Source: Misgurnus anguillicaudatus
Taxonomy: Eukaryota > Chordata > Actinopteri > Cypriniformes > Cobitidae
Direction: 5' to 3'
DNA: 64,000 nt
Assembly: GCF_027580225.2 (NCBI RefSeq)
Contig: NC_073354.2
Coordinates: 21,721,001 to 21,785,000 of the forward strand
How positions within the stretch are numbered: the stretch's first letter is position 1; each line of letters opens with the position of its first letter. Under the pieces are notes generated by a model. That model was not told the origin of the DNA. It did no database searches and saw only the letters and a list, made by a program, of their open reading frames with translations. The position numbers were made by a program, and so were the translations under genes. Shown here piece by piece: positions 51,373 through 62,118 of this stretch.

Positions 51373-51516
51373 TCAGTTCAGATCGATGGTGTTGAAGACC
51401 CACTCTGTGAACTTCTTGAGCTTGGCAGCGGAGCTCTGCGACTCTTCCTGCAGCCTTTGATTGTCTTCCCAAAGCCTTTTAATTTGCGCCTGCAGTTTCA
51501 ATTTCTCTTCCCTTTC
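51373..51516 (-). CDS. sipa1l1: sipa1l1 last coding exon with stop
   Basis: 144 nt. Acceptor TTTCCCTCAG, phase 0. Encodes [47 protein letters not shown] and a TGA stop at 51375-51373. LQEESQ...[14 protein letters not shown] is the C-terminal signature of SIPA1L1. The frame stays open upstream of the acceptor into the intron, but that part has no family similarity. Confidence 0.95.
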   Translation of the reverse strand, partial: EREEKLKLQAQIKRLWEDNQRLQEESQSSAAKLKKFTEWVFNTIDLN

Positions 51517-54500
51517 CTGAGGGAAAGAAAAATACAAGAAAAATGAGCACCAACAGAATATCATTAAACAAAAACAGAGCTCCTGTTTACAGCGTGATGT
51601 TAAATACAACACAAAAGCATAAATATACTGTACAAAATAAACAAGAACAATTACAGACACATTTTTGGGCCAGGATGTAAGGAGGGTACAGGGTGGAGAG
51701 AGCAGTACGGGATCGGCAGGATTTAAACTCGCCGGAAATGCCGAAAATGTGTGCACCATAAGTCAGAGCACTGTTCAAGCGGTTTAGAAATATTTAAAAG
51801 GCACTTATGTCCTTGCTAAAAAATTTTTTTGTGTATTTGGTATAATACAATGCGTTTGCGTGGTTTATGGTTAAAAAACACATTATTTTCCACATACTGT
51901 ACATTTTTGTGGCATTGATTTTATACAAAACTCATCGACTTGAAAAGCACTGTGTCCCTGATTGGCCATCTAATCTGTACATTATGATTGGGCTGAATAC
52001 CTCTGACGTCAGCCGGAAATGTGACGCTCCTTACCATGTCTGAAAGATTCACAATGCAATGCTAACAGGAGTTAACTTACAGGCTGTGAGCCCAAGCGGG
52101 AGGAATTATGATAATGTCGGTCTTGTCCATGTCAACAGGCCCAGGAAGTAAACTGTTGCCTACAATCCGTGTGTTTGTTGTAGTCCAAGAAAAGAGATTT
52201 ACGTTGGAGACGATAACTCGCGTCATCGTTTACTTTGGGGTTTGTACCTTTTGCATATCATTAACATGTACTAAAACACACTTACACACCAAAGGAAATG
52301 AAAAAACGTGAATCGAACCATAGTTGCTCTTTAATGATGGATTGTATTTTACACCGTGGCATTGTTGTATTTTGGCTTCTGATTGGTTGACAGATGGTCC
52401 ATGGTAAAAATGTATTTTCTATAACAGCATACTTATGAACTACTCAAACTGCTGACCATTACTGCATTACAGTTTCATACCTTTTTACATTTCAATTGGT
52501 GCCGCACGGAAATAATACTACACACAAGCATGTTTAAAGATTGAAAACATGAATATTCTTTGAGATAAACATATTGGATCATATGCACATGTGTATATGA
52601 TAACTATGGTAAAAGTTAAGTAATTGACTATGGACTGTTACATTTAGGCATTTTAGCAAATGCTTTTATCGAAAGCATTGGCAACTGAGGCTTAGTTTTT
52701 AATATTTCAAAGCCCCGTCGTTATTGCAAAAATGCAAAACTCTCTACGTGTGTCTGACATGTTTTCTTGTAAATTAGCATTTTTTTATCAGACGCATAAT
52801 CTGGTATTTCTTTATGACTTTAGGCTGCGATTAAGCAGATGTAAGTACTTCATGAACGTATATGTGCCTAGAGCATTCGGTTAATATCATTATCTAATCT
52901 TTGACAAAGGTGGCATTTAGAGGCTTTTGCATCTCAGCTTCTAAATTATTCCTTTTCTTATTTAAAGTGCACCCATTTCTTTGCTAAAAACAACTTGTGT
53001 GTATTTGGTATATTTGTATACAATGTGTTTGCATAGGTTATGGTTAAAAACACATTATTAACGCATTGATTTTGTACAAAACTCATCGATCTGAAAAGCG
53101 TTGTGTCCCTAAATGGCCAGTTAATCTGTACGTTGTGATTGGCCTGAATACCTCTGACATCAAATGGATATGAGACTTGGACCAGAACCATGACGAGGTT
53201 ATTCAGAATTAAGGTTGCACAATTTTGGAAACTTTCCATGGAATTTACGGAAAATAAATGGGAATTGTGGCACACAGATGAAGATGTGTAAAGCCTGAAA
53301 TACACTGCACGATTTTTACACTCCTATAAGATCATTACCTTATCACACTATGCCACATGGATCATTTAAACTTGGGTACGACAAGCATGTAGACAGTACA
53401 ATGATACGATACTTCACGATACAAAAAATGCCACGATGTTGCATCGTGCATGATGGGGATATTTATACGATGACGTTCTTTTAATTTTATTCATTGACCG
53501 GGCAACACGTGACGGTCTGCTTTGCGCCAGCGTCACCTGTGCTTCACCGCAGTCACACAGACATCGCTTGAATCACCTGCAGCTTGAACTGAAGGTCAGC
53601 AACACGACTTCGGTAGAAACAGAAATTGATATAGATAATGCCACGTCATCTTTTAAGTCCAACGTCTGGCAGAATTTTGTTTTCATATCAAGTAAACCTC
53701 TATCAAGTCTATAGAATTGCATTGTTGCTGAAAAAAATCAACAGATGTATGTGTTATACTGTTCTGTATTTTTAGATATGAAATTAATATTTAGTTTACT
53801 AGCTGTAGGACACAGTTGGCAGTAACTATATCTGAAATTATTTAAGTATAGCAGTCATAAAATGACTGGTTTCTTAAAATAGTGTTATTGTAAAAATATT
53901 CTTGTAAAAAATAAGTTCTTAATCATTGGTTATAATTGTATAATGAAAAATGCAACTGTGCAAGAAAACATGTTCATTTCCAAACCTTTTATGCCATTTA
54001 TGCCTCCTTACATGTTGACAATGTTCATGTTAAGTATAATGAACATTATACTTAAATATTTTTAAATACATGTAGGAATAGTGGGTTAAGCAAAAGGACA
54101 TTGTATAGAAGTGTTAGGCTTTCAAAATAGTCAGAAAAAATAGGGGGCATGTAAAATTTCCCTTTTGTCAGTGACAGACCTGCAGTACAGAAGGTTCAGT
54201 TAAGCCTTAAAATTTTAAAATTCTTTATTAAGTTTTATGTACAAGAAAAAAGTTACTGAAACCGTCAAAAAACGTGATGTGTATCGTATTGCGAACCAAG
54301 CATCAAGATACAGATCGAACTGTGAGCTTAGTGTATCGTTACACCCCTACCAGCATGCGCTAGCGGTAAACGAATACCAGAACGCAGGTCGTAGCAGCAA
54401 ACACACCGTGCGTTAATCATGCTGAATTTCTGACACTGTCAAAAAACTATCGTAGGCTATCTTTGAACACAAGACTGGGAAAACGGCCGTCCTTGAACCT

Positions 54501-57500
54501 CTCTCACTGTACGACATAGGACCACCGATAAAGAGCCACGATCACAGAAATCGCGACGACTGTGTCACGATGGCAATCTTTCGTCTGGTACAGCCAAAAA
54601 TTGTGCAGTTTATTCCAGGCTTAAGATGTTGGGGAAACATAAAATAAGTTTATATATTGATACAGTTTGTATAAGTTACCCCAAATTTTCAATGAATGTC
54701 CTTTAATTCCTGTTAGGTTTTTTCCAGCTTTCAGAATACTGTATTAAAAATGAAAATTCTGTCATCATTCACTCACTGTCATGTTGTTACAAACCTGCTT
54801 ACATTTTTTTTGTTCTGATCAGAACCCCATTTGACTCTCAAAGTACTTTTTTCCTACTTGGAAGTCAATGGGGCCTCTGATCGGTTTGGTTATAAACATT
54901 TCTCAAAATATCTTCCTTAATGTTCATAAAAAAGAAATGTATACAGGTTTGTAACATGAGAGTGAGTATATGATGACAGAATTTTCATTTTTGGGTGAAC
55001 TATACCTTTAAGTTTTCCTCACCTTCTTCAAGTCATCTTGCAACAATTTCACCAAAGCCTCCAGCTGAGAAACCTTCCCACTGTAGCTTGTAGGTCCCTC
55101 ACTAGTAGAGAAGAACCATGATGAGGGACATAATGGTACATTATGACAAATAGCATTGCTACTGTATATAATAAATAACAGATTAATTTGCTAGCGTGTC
55201 AGTAAGAAGGTGCAGAATGTACCTTGGAGACAGTCTGGAATGGGACACTGATTGAATTTCAAGATGTTGAGAACTTTCTCCTCTCTGACTGACATCCTGA
55301 GAACTAAACATAAACCCTCTCTGGACTGAGAGGAGAAGATAGTGATTGTGAGAGAGAAAGATAGACAGAGCGAGAGAGAGATAGTGACAACCATGGGTAA
55401 TTTATCAGTACTACAGGTGGTATAAGCAGTACGATAAGCAAAGCCCTAAGATTAACACAACCACACGCTCCAAACCACAATTTCACATCGGTCCATTAAT
55501 GTTCAGCATATTACAATGATTAGTTGAGTTGGCATGGACTCAACCAAACCTCTGAGAACGTCCCAAAACCATCTTACGTCCTTTAATGGAAGAATGGAAA
55601 TCTGAGCGTGTGTACGTAGTTAACACCGTCAGATATCAGCTTATATTCAGATAAAAGTTTGAATCTTAAATCCAAGTTTTGTTGCTTTTCAAAGTTAAAA
55701 TAGGAAAACTAATATTTTCCAATAAGATCTTGAATATTGAGATCCCACTATGGTTTTAACAGAAATACAGATGATGGATGTGTGGATTAAAGCGTGAGGC
55801 TGTGACAGAACTTGGGGAAGATAAGGAGAAGAGAAATGGGCTCACTGCGCTGTGGTCTTCTCTCACCCTCGAAAGCATTAGCAGCGTCCACGAGGTGGGT
55901 CCAGTCCAGGCCGCTGTCTGTGTCCGTGTCTGGGAGGGGCAGGAGACCCAGTTCAGGAGGAGGCAGCCTATGTCGCTCGTGCAGGTCTGCTAGAGAGGTG
56001 TCAGACGCTGAGAGGTCACCTAACACAGCCAATGAGAAAACATGAGGTGGCGTGTGTGTGTGCGTGTGTGTTTTGCCTAGTTACCCAGAGCTTGTGAAGT
56101 GAGGATCTTACACAACATAGCAGACAGGTGTAGGGAAACAATGTTAGCTTTAAAAAAGACAGACTGAAAATCTAAATGTATTGTTTTTTTATTGTTATTA
56201 TTTTTAAATCAACAGGTATGACTTGTATTTCTTATGTGCAATGCAATAGGAGAAAATATTACTGTCATACTAAAGTCATATTGACTATCGTATTTTTTAC
56301 GACTAAGTCACACTTTGGCTGGTCCTGCGACTTAGTCAGGTGCGTCTTGTGTCAAAATGAATACCGACTAACATGAACCAAGAGAAAACATTACTGTCTA
56401 CAGCCGCGAAAAGTCGCTATATGCTGCCGATACCTATTCAGCCTGTATGTTCTGTGTGCTATTGTTAAATTGAATAACTTGCCTTTCCAGACTAAATGTC
56501 TATTCTTGGGCATAAAATAATTTTCTAAATAAAATAAAAATGACTTAGTCCAGTGTGACTTTTATGTTTTTTTTTCCTCTTCATGACGCATTTTTTGATT
56601 GATGCAACTTATACTCCAGAGCAACTTATAGTCGGTATTTTGATATTTGACAGCACATTTTTGTCAAATTGGGAATCCTAAATCATGTTTCTGGTCTTTA
56701 TTTAATCTTATTTTATGGAAAAGTGTCACTAACACAATCTTTGTAAGTATCCGTAAACACAGTGCCACCCTTTAATAGAACTGGAACCCACTGATTTTAC
56801 TCACCATGCATTTTGATGCCCATTTTGTAGGAGGGTCTGCGCAGTGGTGCCCCACGGGTGGTTGGAGATCGTGGAAGGGTGGAACAGCTGAAGAGCACGT
56901 CACTGGCCAGAGCCTGCTCCAAAACTGAGTCTCCCAGGGATGGCAGCCTTTGACCCCGGTATATACTCTCATCGGACAGGGTGCGGTGTAGAGAACGTCG
57001 CCCTGAGGTTGCTGGACTTGAGGAGGAGGACTGCAGATACAAACGAGAATAAAGAGGGTGACCAATGAGTGACCAAAATGAATTTGTCTGCACTTCATAC
57101 AGGTATAAATGGGCTCCGAAATCGGATCTGATCTTTCAAAACAAATTTAGAAGTAGTTAAAAACGTGTGACCACACTGTAGTATAAGCAATGCTGTATTC
57201 TGCTATTTACAACAAGGCAAAAGCCAATCACTACATTTTAGATGTCATTTATAAGATAACTTCCATATGATTGGGGGGGGGGGTATGGGGGTAAAGCTAT
57301 TTCATGCATTCTGACATATTAACACAGTTTAAAGGAAAACACCACCGTTTTTCAACATTTTACCATGTTCCCACCTCAACCCAGACAAACTAATACATAC
57401 ATATCTTTTTTCAATGCGTGTACTTTTAATCTTTGTACAGCGCCTCGTGAATGTGTTAGCATTTAGCCCAGTCCCATTCAATCCTTAGGATCCAAACAGG

Positions 57501-60500
57501 AATGAATTTAGAAGCCACCAAACACTTGCATGTTTTCCCTATTTAAAGACTGTTGCATGAGTAGTTACACGAATAAGTATGGTGGTATGGTGGCACAAAA
57601 TAAAACTTTTGTTTGGAGCCATAGGAATGAATGGAGCTAGGCTAAATGCCAACACACTCAAGAAGCGCTGTACAAAGATTAAAAGTGCACGCATTGAAAA
57701 AGATAAGGATGTATTAATTAATCTAAGTTGAGGTAAGAACATAGTAAAATATTGAAAAACGGTGGTGTTTTCCTGTAAGAGTTGAATTCCACATGCTAAA
57801 CATAGGCAAAGTGTCAAAAGCACAGTTGGACGTATGACAGAGTATTTCTGTGCACTTTGCCAAGGTTCATACAAGTTTTGGAAAGTTTTTGAACATGAAC
57901 ATTCATACGTAACAATCTTGTTTTATTTCTTTTATGGGCAATTTCAGTGCTGGAAGTACAGTGGAAGTCCTTATATGGGCACTTTAACCGGAATAGCGCA
58001 TTCATACACCAACCAAGAGCTGACACAAAATCAACATCACCAAAGAAGTGTGTTGTTGTTTGTGAGGCAAATTTAAGCTTTTTCAGCTTCCCAATGAACC
58101 CAGCATTATGAAAACAATGGATATAGTTTGTTTATTCGGAGTAGCAGCAGAGTTGTGCGTGTGTATTTGTTTAACGCTGGATTTTGTTGAAATGGGGCAG
58201 TCCCAACCGGGTCATTAGTCGCAGGTGGAAAATAAAACTGCATCAAATGTCTGTGTTTTGTTGGAAATCGGTGTGTAAGTACATATAATGTAAACAACAC
58301 GAACATGTAGTGAATCCCAAGTTATCCAGAGATAGTGGGATCATGTTTTGTGAGTGTGTTGCTTGCTCGTGACTCGCTCCGCCCGCAGTACGCCTCCAGG
58401 AGCTCAGGTTTATTCGGAAAGAATCAGTCTTTTATAAATCTGATAAAACTAAAAACTCTTTGGATAAATCAAGCATGTAATACTACTCTATAGGTAGTCA
58501 AGATTAAAAGAATAGTCTACTCATTTTCAATATTAAAATATGTTATTACCTTAACTAAGAATTGTTGATACATCCCTCCACCATCTGTGTGCGCGCACGC
58601 AAGCGCCGGAGCGCGCCGCGACGCTTCGATAGCATTTAGCTTAGCCCCATTCACTCAACGGCACCATCCAGAGACAAAGTCAGAAGTGACCAAACACATC
58701 AACGCTCCTCCCACCCAAGACGAGTAGCCACACGAGCAAGCTTGGTGGCACAAAACAAAACGCAGCGCTTCTCTAAGCGGATTCAAAAGAGGAACCACAC
58801 TTTATGGCGTAATAGCACTTTTGGGAGCACTTCGACTCGCCTGAAAAGTCCGCTCCCCTTCTCACTCTCATAATGGGAGAGGGAGGGTGTTACTGCGCCG
58901 AGTCGAAGTACTCCCAAAAGTGCCACCACGCCACAAAACACAGTTCCTCCCCCAAATCCGCCCAGAAAAGCGCCACGTCCCATTCTGTACCACCAAACTT
59001 GCTCGTATAAGTACTCGTCTTAAATAGGAAAAACGTTGATGTGTTTGGTCACTTCTAACTTTATCTCTAAATGGTACCATTGAATGAATGGGGCTAAGCT
59101 AAGCTAAATGCTATCGAAGTGTCGCAGCGCGCTCCAGCGCCCACGTGCACGCACACAGACGACAGAGGGACGCATCAACAACTCCCAGTCAAGGCAACAA
59201 CATATTTCAAAATTGAAAATGAGTAGACTATTCCTCTAACATGAGCTAAGGATCTCACTGAACATTCAGGACATGCCTGAAATCGACGTGATAATTCACT
59301 ATGGATAAAAGTATATGCTAAATGAAGATCTGAATATGTAAGCATGCAGTAAGATGACCTTCCCAAAAACTCCAAAAAGGGAATACATCACTTCAAGGTA
59401 CCATATTGGTTTTAATGATAAATCGTGTACCTTCTCCTTGTGTTGTTTGTGTTGTTTGGATGGACTGTCTATTGTGATGATTTTCTTGAGGTCCTCTTCC
59501 ATTGTGGATTTGCACATAGCTTGAGGAGAGTGCAGATCTCTAAGAGAAGGTCTAGTCTGAGATAATCCACCATCTGGCCCTTCACCCAGAGTTCTTCTGG
59601 AAAAATGACCAAAAACACTGCTAGTTACCCAATAAATAAATAAATAGATCTGAAATATTAATTTTAGCTCAAATTATTTAATTGAGGATAGCGGAAAGAT
59701 ACACAAAACTAAACAAGCTGGAGACTAGACAAAATCAAACAAAGTTATTCACAATAATTATTATTATATACAGTTAAGTGACATTACAGGAAAAATACTG
59801 CAATGCCACAACTGACCAATCAGAATCCATTATTCCAAAAAGCAATAATCTGCACTGTTGTACTCTGTCTCACCAGAGGGTGGCGTACATGTATCAGTAA
59901 AAAATTAAATAGCAACAGAGAAAAACAGCTACAACCTTCTTTTCCCTAACAGCTTACACATTATTGAATCAGAAGTATAAGAACGCCTTTACGGAGCCTG
60001 TACAACAATAAGAAATTAAAAAACAAAGTACATACATATTGTACTCTTCCTGCAGTATTACAACTCCTTCACATGTTTTTATCGTCTCTAAAATCCTAAA
60101 TATCTCGCAGCCATCCGTCACCCCTACAGCCAAGCTCCCGCACTTACTTGCGTGTATCTCCGAAGTCCACCGAGTTAATGGTGCTGCCCGGTTTCCTCCA
60201 GCCAATCAAGTACTTGCTAGTGGCTCCCTGACGAGGATAGAAGCTCTTGGGGCCGGGTGACACCGAGCTCTGGGAGGAAGATGAGGAGGGGGAGGTGGCA
60301 GAGGAAGACTCTTCACGTGGAGAGCTGTGAGTGGAGCTCATGACCGCGGGGCTGACGGAATGACGTGTGCTGAGGGAAGGCCAGATTTACATTTATGCAT
60401 TTTGGCAGCTTTAATCCAAACAGTGCATTTAATCAGTACATTTTTATAAGTATGTGTGCTCCCAGTTGAGCTACAGAAACACATCTGGTGTGTTTTATGA

Positions 60501-61476
60501 TACAATGCCTTATACAAAGAGCACACCATGTTTGATTTTAGACATTTGATACAGAAAAGGTAGCAAATAACCCAAACTAGTTAGTAATGACACCCAGTAT
60601 TACCTGGAAAAGGAGGCCATGTCGCTCAGACTATATGAACTGCCATCCCGGACCAGCAGGTGAGTTGGTGGGCTTCGGGTAGTAGGTGGCACGTCCGCAG
60701 GGGACACCGGGGACTCCGCAGCGGGAGGAGACCTCTCAAGTACCCTTCGGCCACCCTCTGTAGGGCTGTGCCAGGGTGAAGCAGTCCTCTCTCTGGCCCC
60801 AGAAGCTCCCACAGCCAACAGAGAACTTGAACTCCCGTGAGGGGGGGCATAGGACGTGGCGTCAATTCCGCTGTCTGCTGAAGCGCCCTGCAGGTAACCG
60901 CCACCCAGGCCGTTGGGCTCGGAGTCTGGCTGGTCTCCAAGTGCTCCGCCACTCAGATCATACCATTTATCATCACTGTGAGCCCCACTTGAGGCGGTGC
61001 TGGAGAGGGTATTGCTGCTGGAGTGGGAATATGGACCTTCCTAATGGGAAAGAGATAGAAAATAGACATTGAGGAGGTCGGTACAGTTATGCATTTGGCA
61101 GACACTTTTATCCAGGGCGACTTACAGTAGGTATACATTTTATCATGTGTATTCCCTGGAATCGAACTTATGGCCTTTTGAACTACTAACGCAATGCTCT
61201 ACCAATTAGGCTTCAGTATTCAGGTCATATTCAGAATAAATTATTCCAACTAAATTTGTACATTCCCTGCAGAAAATGTGGTTGTACTTGTGGACGGTTT
61301 GCTGTAAGAGTGCCGTTAAGTGGTTGCTAGGGCTATTTGGTTGCTAAGGTGTTAATAAGAAGTTGTTTAAAACCTCACCTGGCTGCCTTTCTTGGGTGAA
61401 AGATGAATGACCTGCTCCTGCCTCTGGATACGTGGACCGCCCGAATAGGAGGAGCCAGATTTAGTGACTGGGGCAT
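51373..61476 (-). CDS. sipa1l1: SIPA1L1 (SPAR) C-terminal coding region, nine exons, 5' part outside window
   Basis: Rap GTPase-activating protein of the signal-induced proliferation-associated 1-like family, known to act at postsynaptic densities and on actin. Exons in transcript order: 61476-61379, 61040-60604, 60369-60148, 59596-59431, 57030-56805, 56019-55867, 55325-55223, 55101-55023, 51516-51373. All introns have GT/AG ends and every phase matches, giving 1628 nt or about 541 residues plus stop. Recognised family motifs are [86 protein letters not shown] and [12 protein letters not shown]. These make up the Ser-rich tail, the SPAR C-terminal domain and the terminal coiled coil; the RapGAP and PDZ domains are not in the window. 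The paralogue choice (L1 rather than L2 or L3) rests on remembered similarity to human SIPA1L1 and on the RGS6 neighbour. A teleost duplicate (a or b) cannot be resolved. Confidence 0.92.
51790..52340. mobile_element. GTTTATGGTTAAAAAACAC repeat, copy 1
   Basis: Shares GTGGTTTATGGTTAAAAAAC, ACATTATTTTCCACATACTG and GAAAAGCACTGTGTCCCTGA with the copies at 52965 and 63780. Right end CTCTTTAA near 52332. Confidence 0.7.
52965..53200. mobile_element. GGTTATGGTTAAAAACAC repeat, copy 2
   Basis: Starts TTTAA then AGTGCACCCATTTCTTTGC. Matches copy 1 through GTGTCCCTAAATGGCCAGTT and ACCTCTGACATCA; 3' truncated. Confidence 0.7.
53390..54349. mobile_element. hAT element, ATCGTTACACCCCTA end
   Basis: 960 bp. 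Right end GTGTATCGTTACACCCCTA; left end TAGACAGTACAATGATACG is degraded. Flanks CAAGCATG and CCAGCATG form a 7/8 duplication. No transposase frame remains. Confidence 0.7.
54745..55007. mobile_element. TTAA fold-back element adjacent to sipa1l1 exon
   Basis: Inverted ends AAAATGAAAATTCTGTCATC and GATGACAGAATTTTCATTTT, then GGGTGAACTATACCT and TTAA (55008-55011). The left outer terminus is missing. It ends 15 bp from the exon at 55023. Confidence 0.8.
55023..55101 (-). CDS. sipa1l1: sipa1l1 penultimate coding exon (start of coiled coil)
   Basis: 79 nt. Acceptor CTCTACTAG, donor GTGAGG. Encodes [20 protein letters not shown] and QDDLKK, the first heptads of the C-terminal leucine zipper. The end of a fold-back transposon (55007) lies 15 bp beyond the exon on the donor side. 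Confidence 0.93.
55223..55325 (-). CDS. sipa1l1: sipa1l1 short exon (VQRG...)
   Basis: 103 nt. Acceptor CTCCTCTCAG ends at 55326 and donor GTACAT starts at 55222. With the carried G it opens [17 protein letters not shown], the counterpart of mammalian VQRASFF. It has two internal AGs (TTTAG, TTCTCAG) that resemble acceptors, but using either one puts the exon out of phase with its neighbours. Confidence 0.88.
55867..56019 (-). CDS. sipa1l1: sipa1l1 exon with DLSASDTSL and LVDAANAFE
   Basis: 153 nt. Acceptor TGTGTTAG, donor GTGAGA. Encodes [20 protein letters not shown], then [20 protein letters not shown] and ANAFE. Matches the FSASDSSL / LPDT / LVDAAKA block of SIPA1L1. Confidence 0.94.
56286..56640. 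mobile_element. GACTTATAGTC-type MITE in intron
   Basis: Left TATCGTATTTTTTACGACTA, right AGCAACTTATAGTCGGTATT, with GGCTGGTCCTGCGACTTAGT and GAACCAAGAGAAAACATTAC inside. I recognise this as a very common fish non-autonomous repeat. Confidence 0.7.
56805..57030 (-). CDS. sipa1l1: sipa1l1 exon with TLSDESIY motif
   Basis: 226 nt. Acceptor TATCTGCAG, donor GTGAGT. Contains [35 protein letters not shown] and [21 protein letters not shown] and LRRPSY are signature strings of the SIPA1L C-terminal domain. Ends one base into a Gly codon, matching the phase of the next exon. Confidence 0.95.
57285..58320 (+). mobile_element. AAAGCTATTTCATGCATTC repeat, copy 2, split
   Basis: Same order of blocks as 33634-34600, interrupted at a different position by the fold-back at 57333-57774. 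Preceded by a poly-G run at 57272-57283. Confidence 0.7.
57333..57774. mobile_element. TTAA fold-back (AGGAAAACACCACCG)
   Basis: 442 bp with ends AGGAAAACACCACCGTTTTT and AAACGGTGGTGTTTTCCT. Left flank TTAA, right flank GTAA. Arms share GCGCTGTACAAAGATTAAAA and its inverse. Copy 1 of the host repeat has an intact TTAA at this place. Confidence 0.9.
58508..59235. mobile_element. TTAA-type fold-back (AAGAATAGTCTACTC)
   Basis: 728 bp with ends AAGAATAGTCTACTCATTTT and AATGAGTAGACTATTCCT. Left flank TTAA, right CTAA. Arms are inverted copies including GTGTTTGGTCACTTCT / AGAAGTGACCAAACAC and GCTAAGCTAAATGCTATCGA-type sequence. Short opposing frames are shadows. Confidence 0.85.
59431..59596 (-). 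CDS. sipa1l1: sipa1l1 exon with MEEDLKK motif
   Basis: 166 nt. Acceptor TTTTTCCAG, donor GTACAC. Reads [20 protein letters not shown] and later [18 protein letters not shown], ending in phase 0 after a Lys/Gln/His-rich stretch. The EEDLKK block matches the family; the linker diverges from mammalian SIPA1L1. Confidence 0.9.
59597..60147 (-). other. sipa1l1 intron, no repeat recognised
   Basis: 551 bp AT-rich intron bounded by GTAAGT (60147) and TTTTTCCAG (59597). Confidence 0.85.
60148..60369 (-). CDS. sipa1l1: sipa1l1 exon with [10 protein letters not shown] motif
   Basis: 222 nt. Acceptor CCCTCAG ends at 60370 and donor GTAAGT starts at 60147. Carries a poly-Ser run followed by [33 protein letters not shown]. 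This block is close to the SIPA1L1 sequence and is the strongest single piece of evidence for the family. Confidence 0.95.
60604..61040 (-). CDS. sipa1l1: sipa1l1 large Ser-rich exon
   Basis: 437 nt. Acceptor CCCATTAG precedes 61040 and donor GTAATA follows 60604. Begins [14 protein letters not shown] and includes [20 protein letters not shown] and [12 protein letters not shown]. The segments [24 protein letters not shown] and TSY.P.HGS match SIPA1L1 as I know it. The rest is Pro/Ser-rich and probably disordered. Leaves two bases that join the next exon as a Ser codon. Confidence 0.92.
61379..61476 (-). CDS. sipa1l1: sipa1l1 coding exon (first in window)
   Basis: 98 nt. Acceptor CTATAG ends at 61477 and donor GTGAGG starts at 61378. 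The first two bases complete a codon begun in an exon outside the window. Reads [20 protein letters not shown], then [12 protein letters not shown]. Ends in phase 0. Confidence 0.88.
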
Positions 61477-61756
61477 CTATAGCAGGTAGAAGAGGACATG
61501 TGTTAAAGAATGAGTATTAAAGAACGAGACGTGTAGACAATATTTATGAACATGTACACTTGAAGTGCGTTTAAGGTACGCATTTTGTCAGTATGTGTTC
61601 CCTGGGGATTCGAAACCATGACATTTGCATTGCTAACACAATGCTACAGAAACACTTAATGGATAAAACTTTACTAGTTCTTGTAAGTACTAAAACTGAG
61701 GGAATTACAGCAAAGAAAAAAAGAGACACGTTTAGACTCATTTATACAAGCAATGT

Positions 61757-61759
<3 letters not shown>

Positions 61760-61790
<31 letters not shown>
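61760..61790. repeat. (CT)n microsatellite
   Basis: Uninterrupted CT dinucleotides at 61760-61786, in the intron upstream of the first exon in the window. Confidence 0.9.
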
Positions 61791-62118
61791 CATGCACACA
61801 CTCCAACTTATAAGCAGATATTGTATATATACACCTTCTTATTGTAAGCTTTTCTGTCTTTCAGAAAATTTGACAATGTAATTGCAAGACATCTGACTGG
61901 TTTAAAATCACAAGCCTAGTGCAGTCACGACACATTTTTATTACAGGACATTGAGTGTAAAATAAACTATTGTGTAATTGTTGCCTGTTATATAACAGCA
62001 AGCATAAAAAATAGATACCACAAGCAATTAAAGAGCACTGCAGTAGAGAAGCGGAGAGAGAGAGAGAGATGGCCAGCAGACATATCACCCTGTAGCCCAA
62101 GACTGGTTGTCCACTATA

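Larger units (their letters stand above)
51517..55022 (-). other. sipa1l1: last intron of sipa1l1
   Basis: About 3.5 kb between the last two coding exons, largely occupied by repeats (51790-52340, 52965-53200, 53390-54349, 54745-55007). Confidence 0.85.

Noticed and set aside
51517..51759. Upstream extension of the last sipa1l1 exon (open frame continues)
   Set aside because: Lies beyond a good TTTCCCTCAG acceptor and has no family similarity; the upstream exon joins exactly at 51516.
55223..55321. Alternative reading frame of the short exon beginning VLRMSVREE
   Set aside because: Accepts the upstream phase but ends out of phase with the coiled-coil exon; the VQRG frame fits both sides and the mammalian protein.
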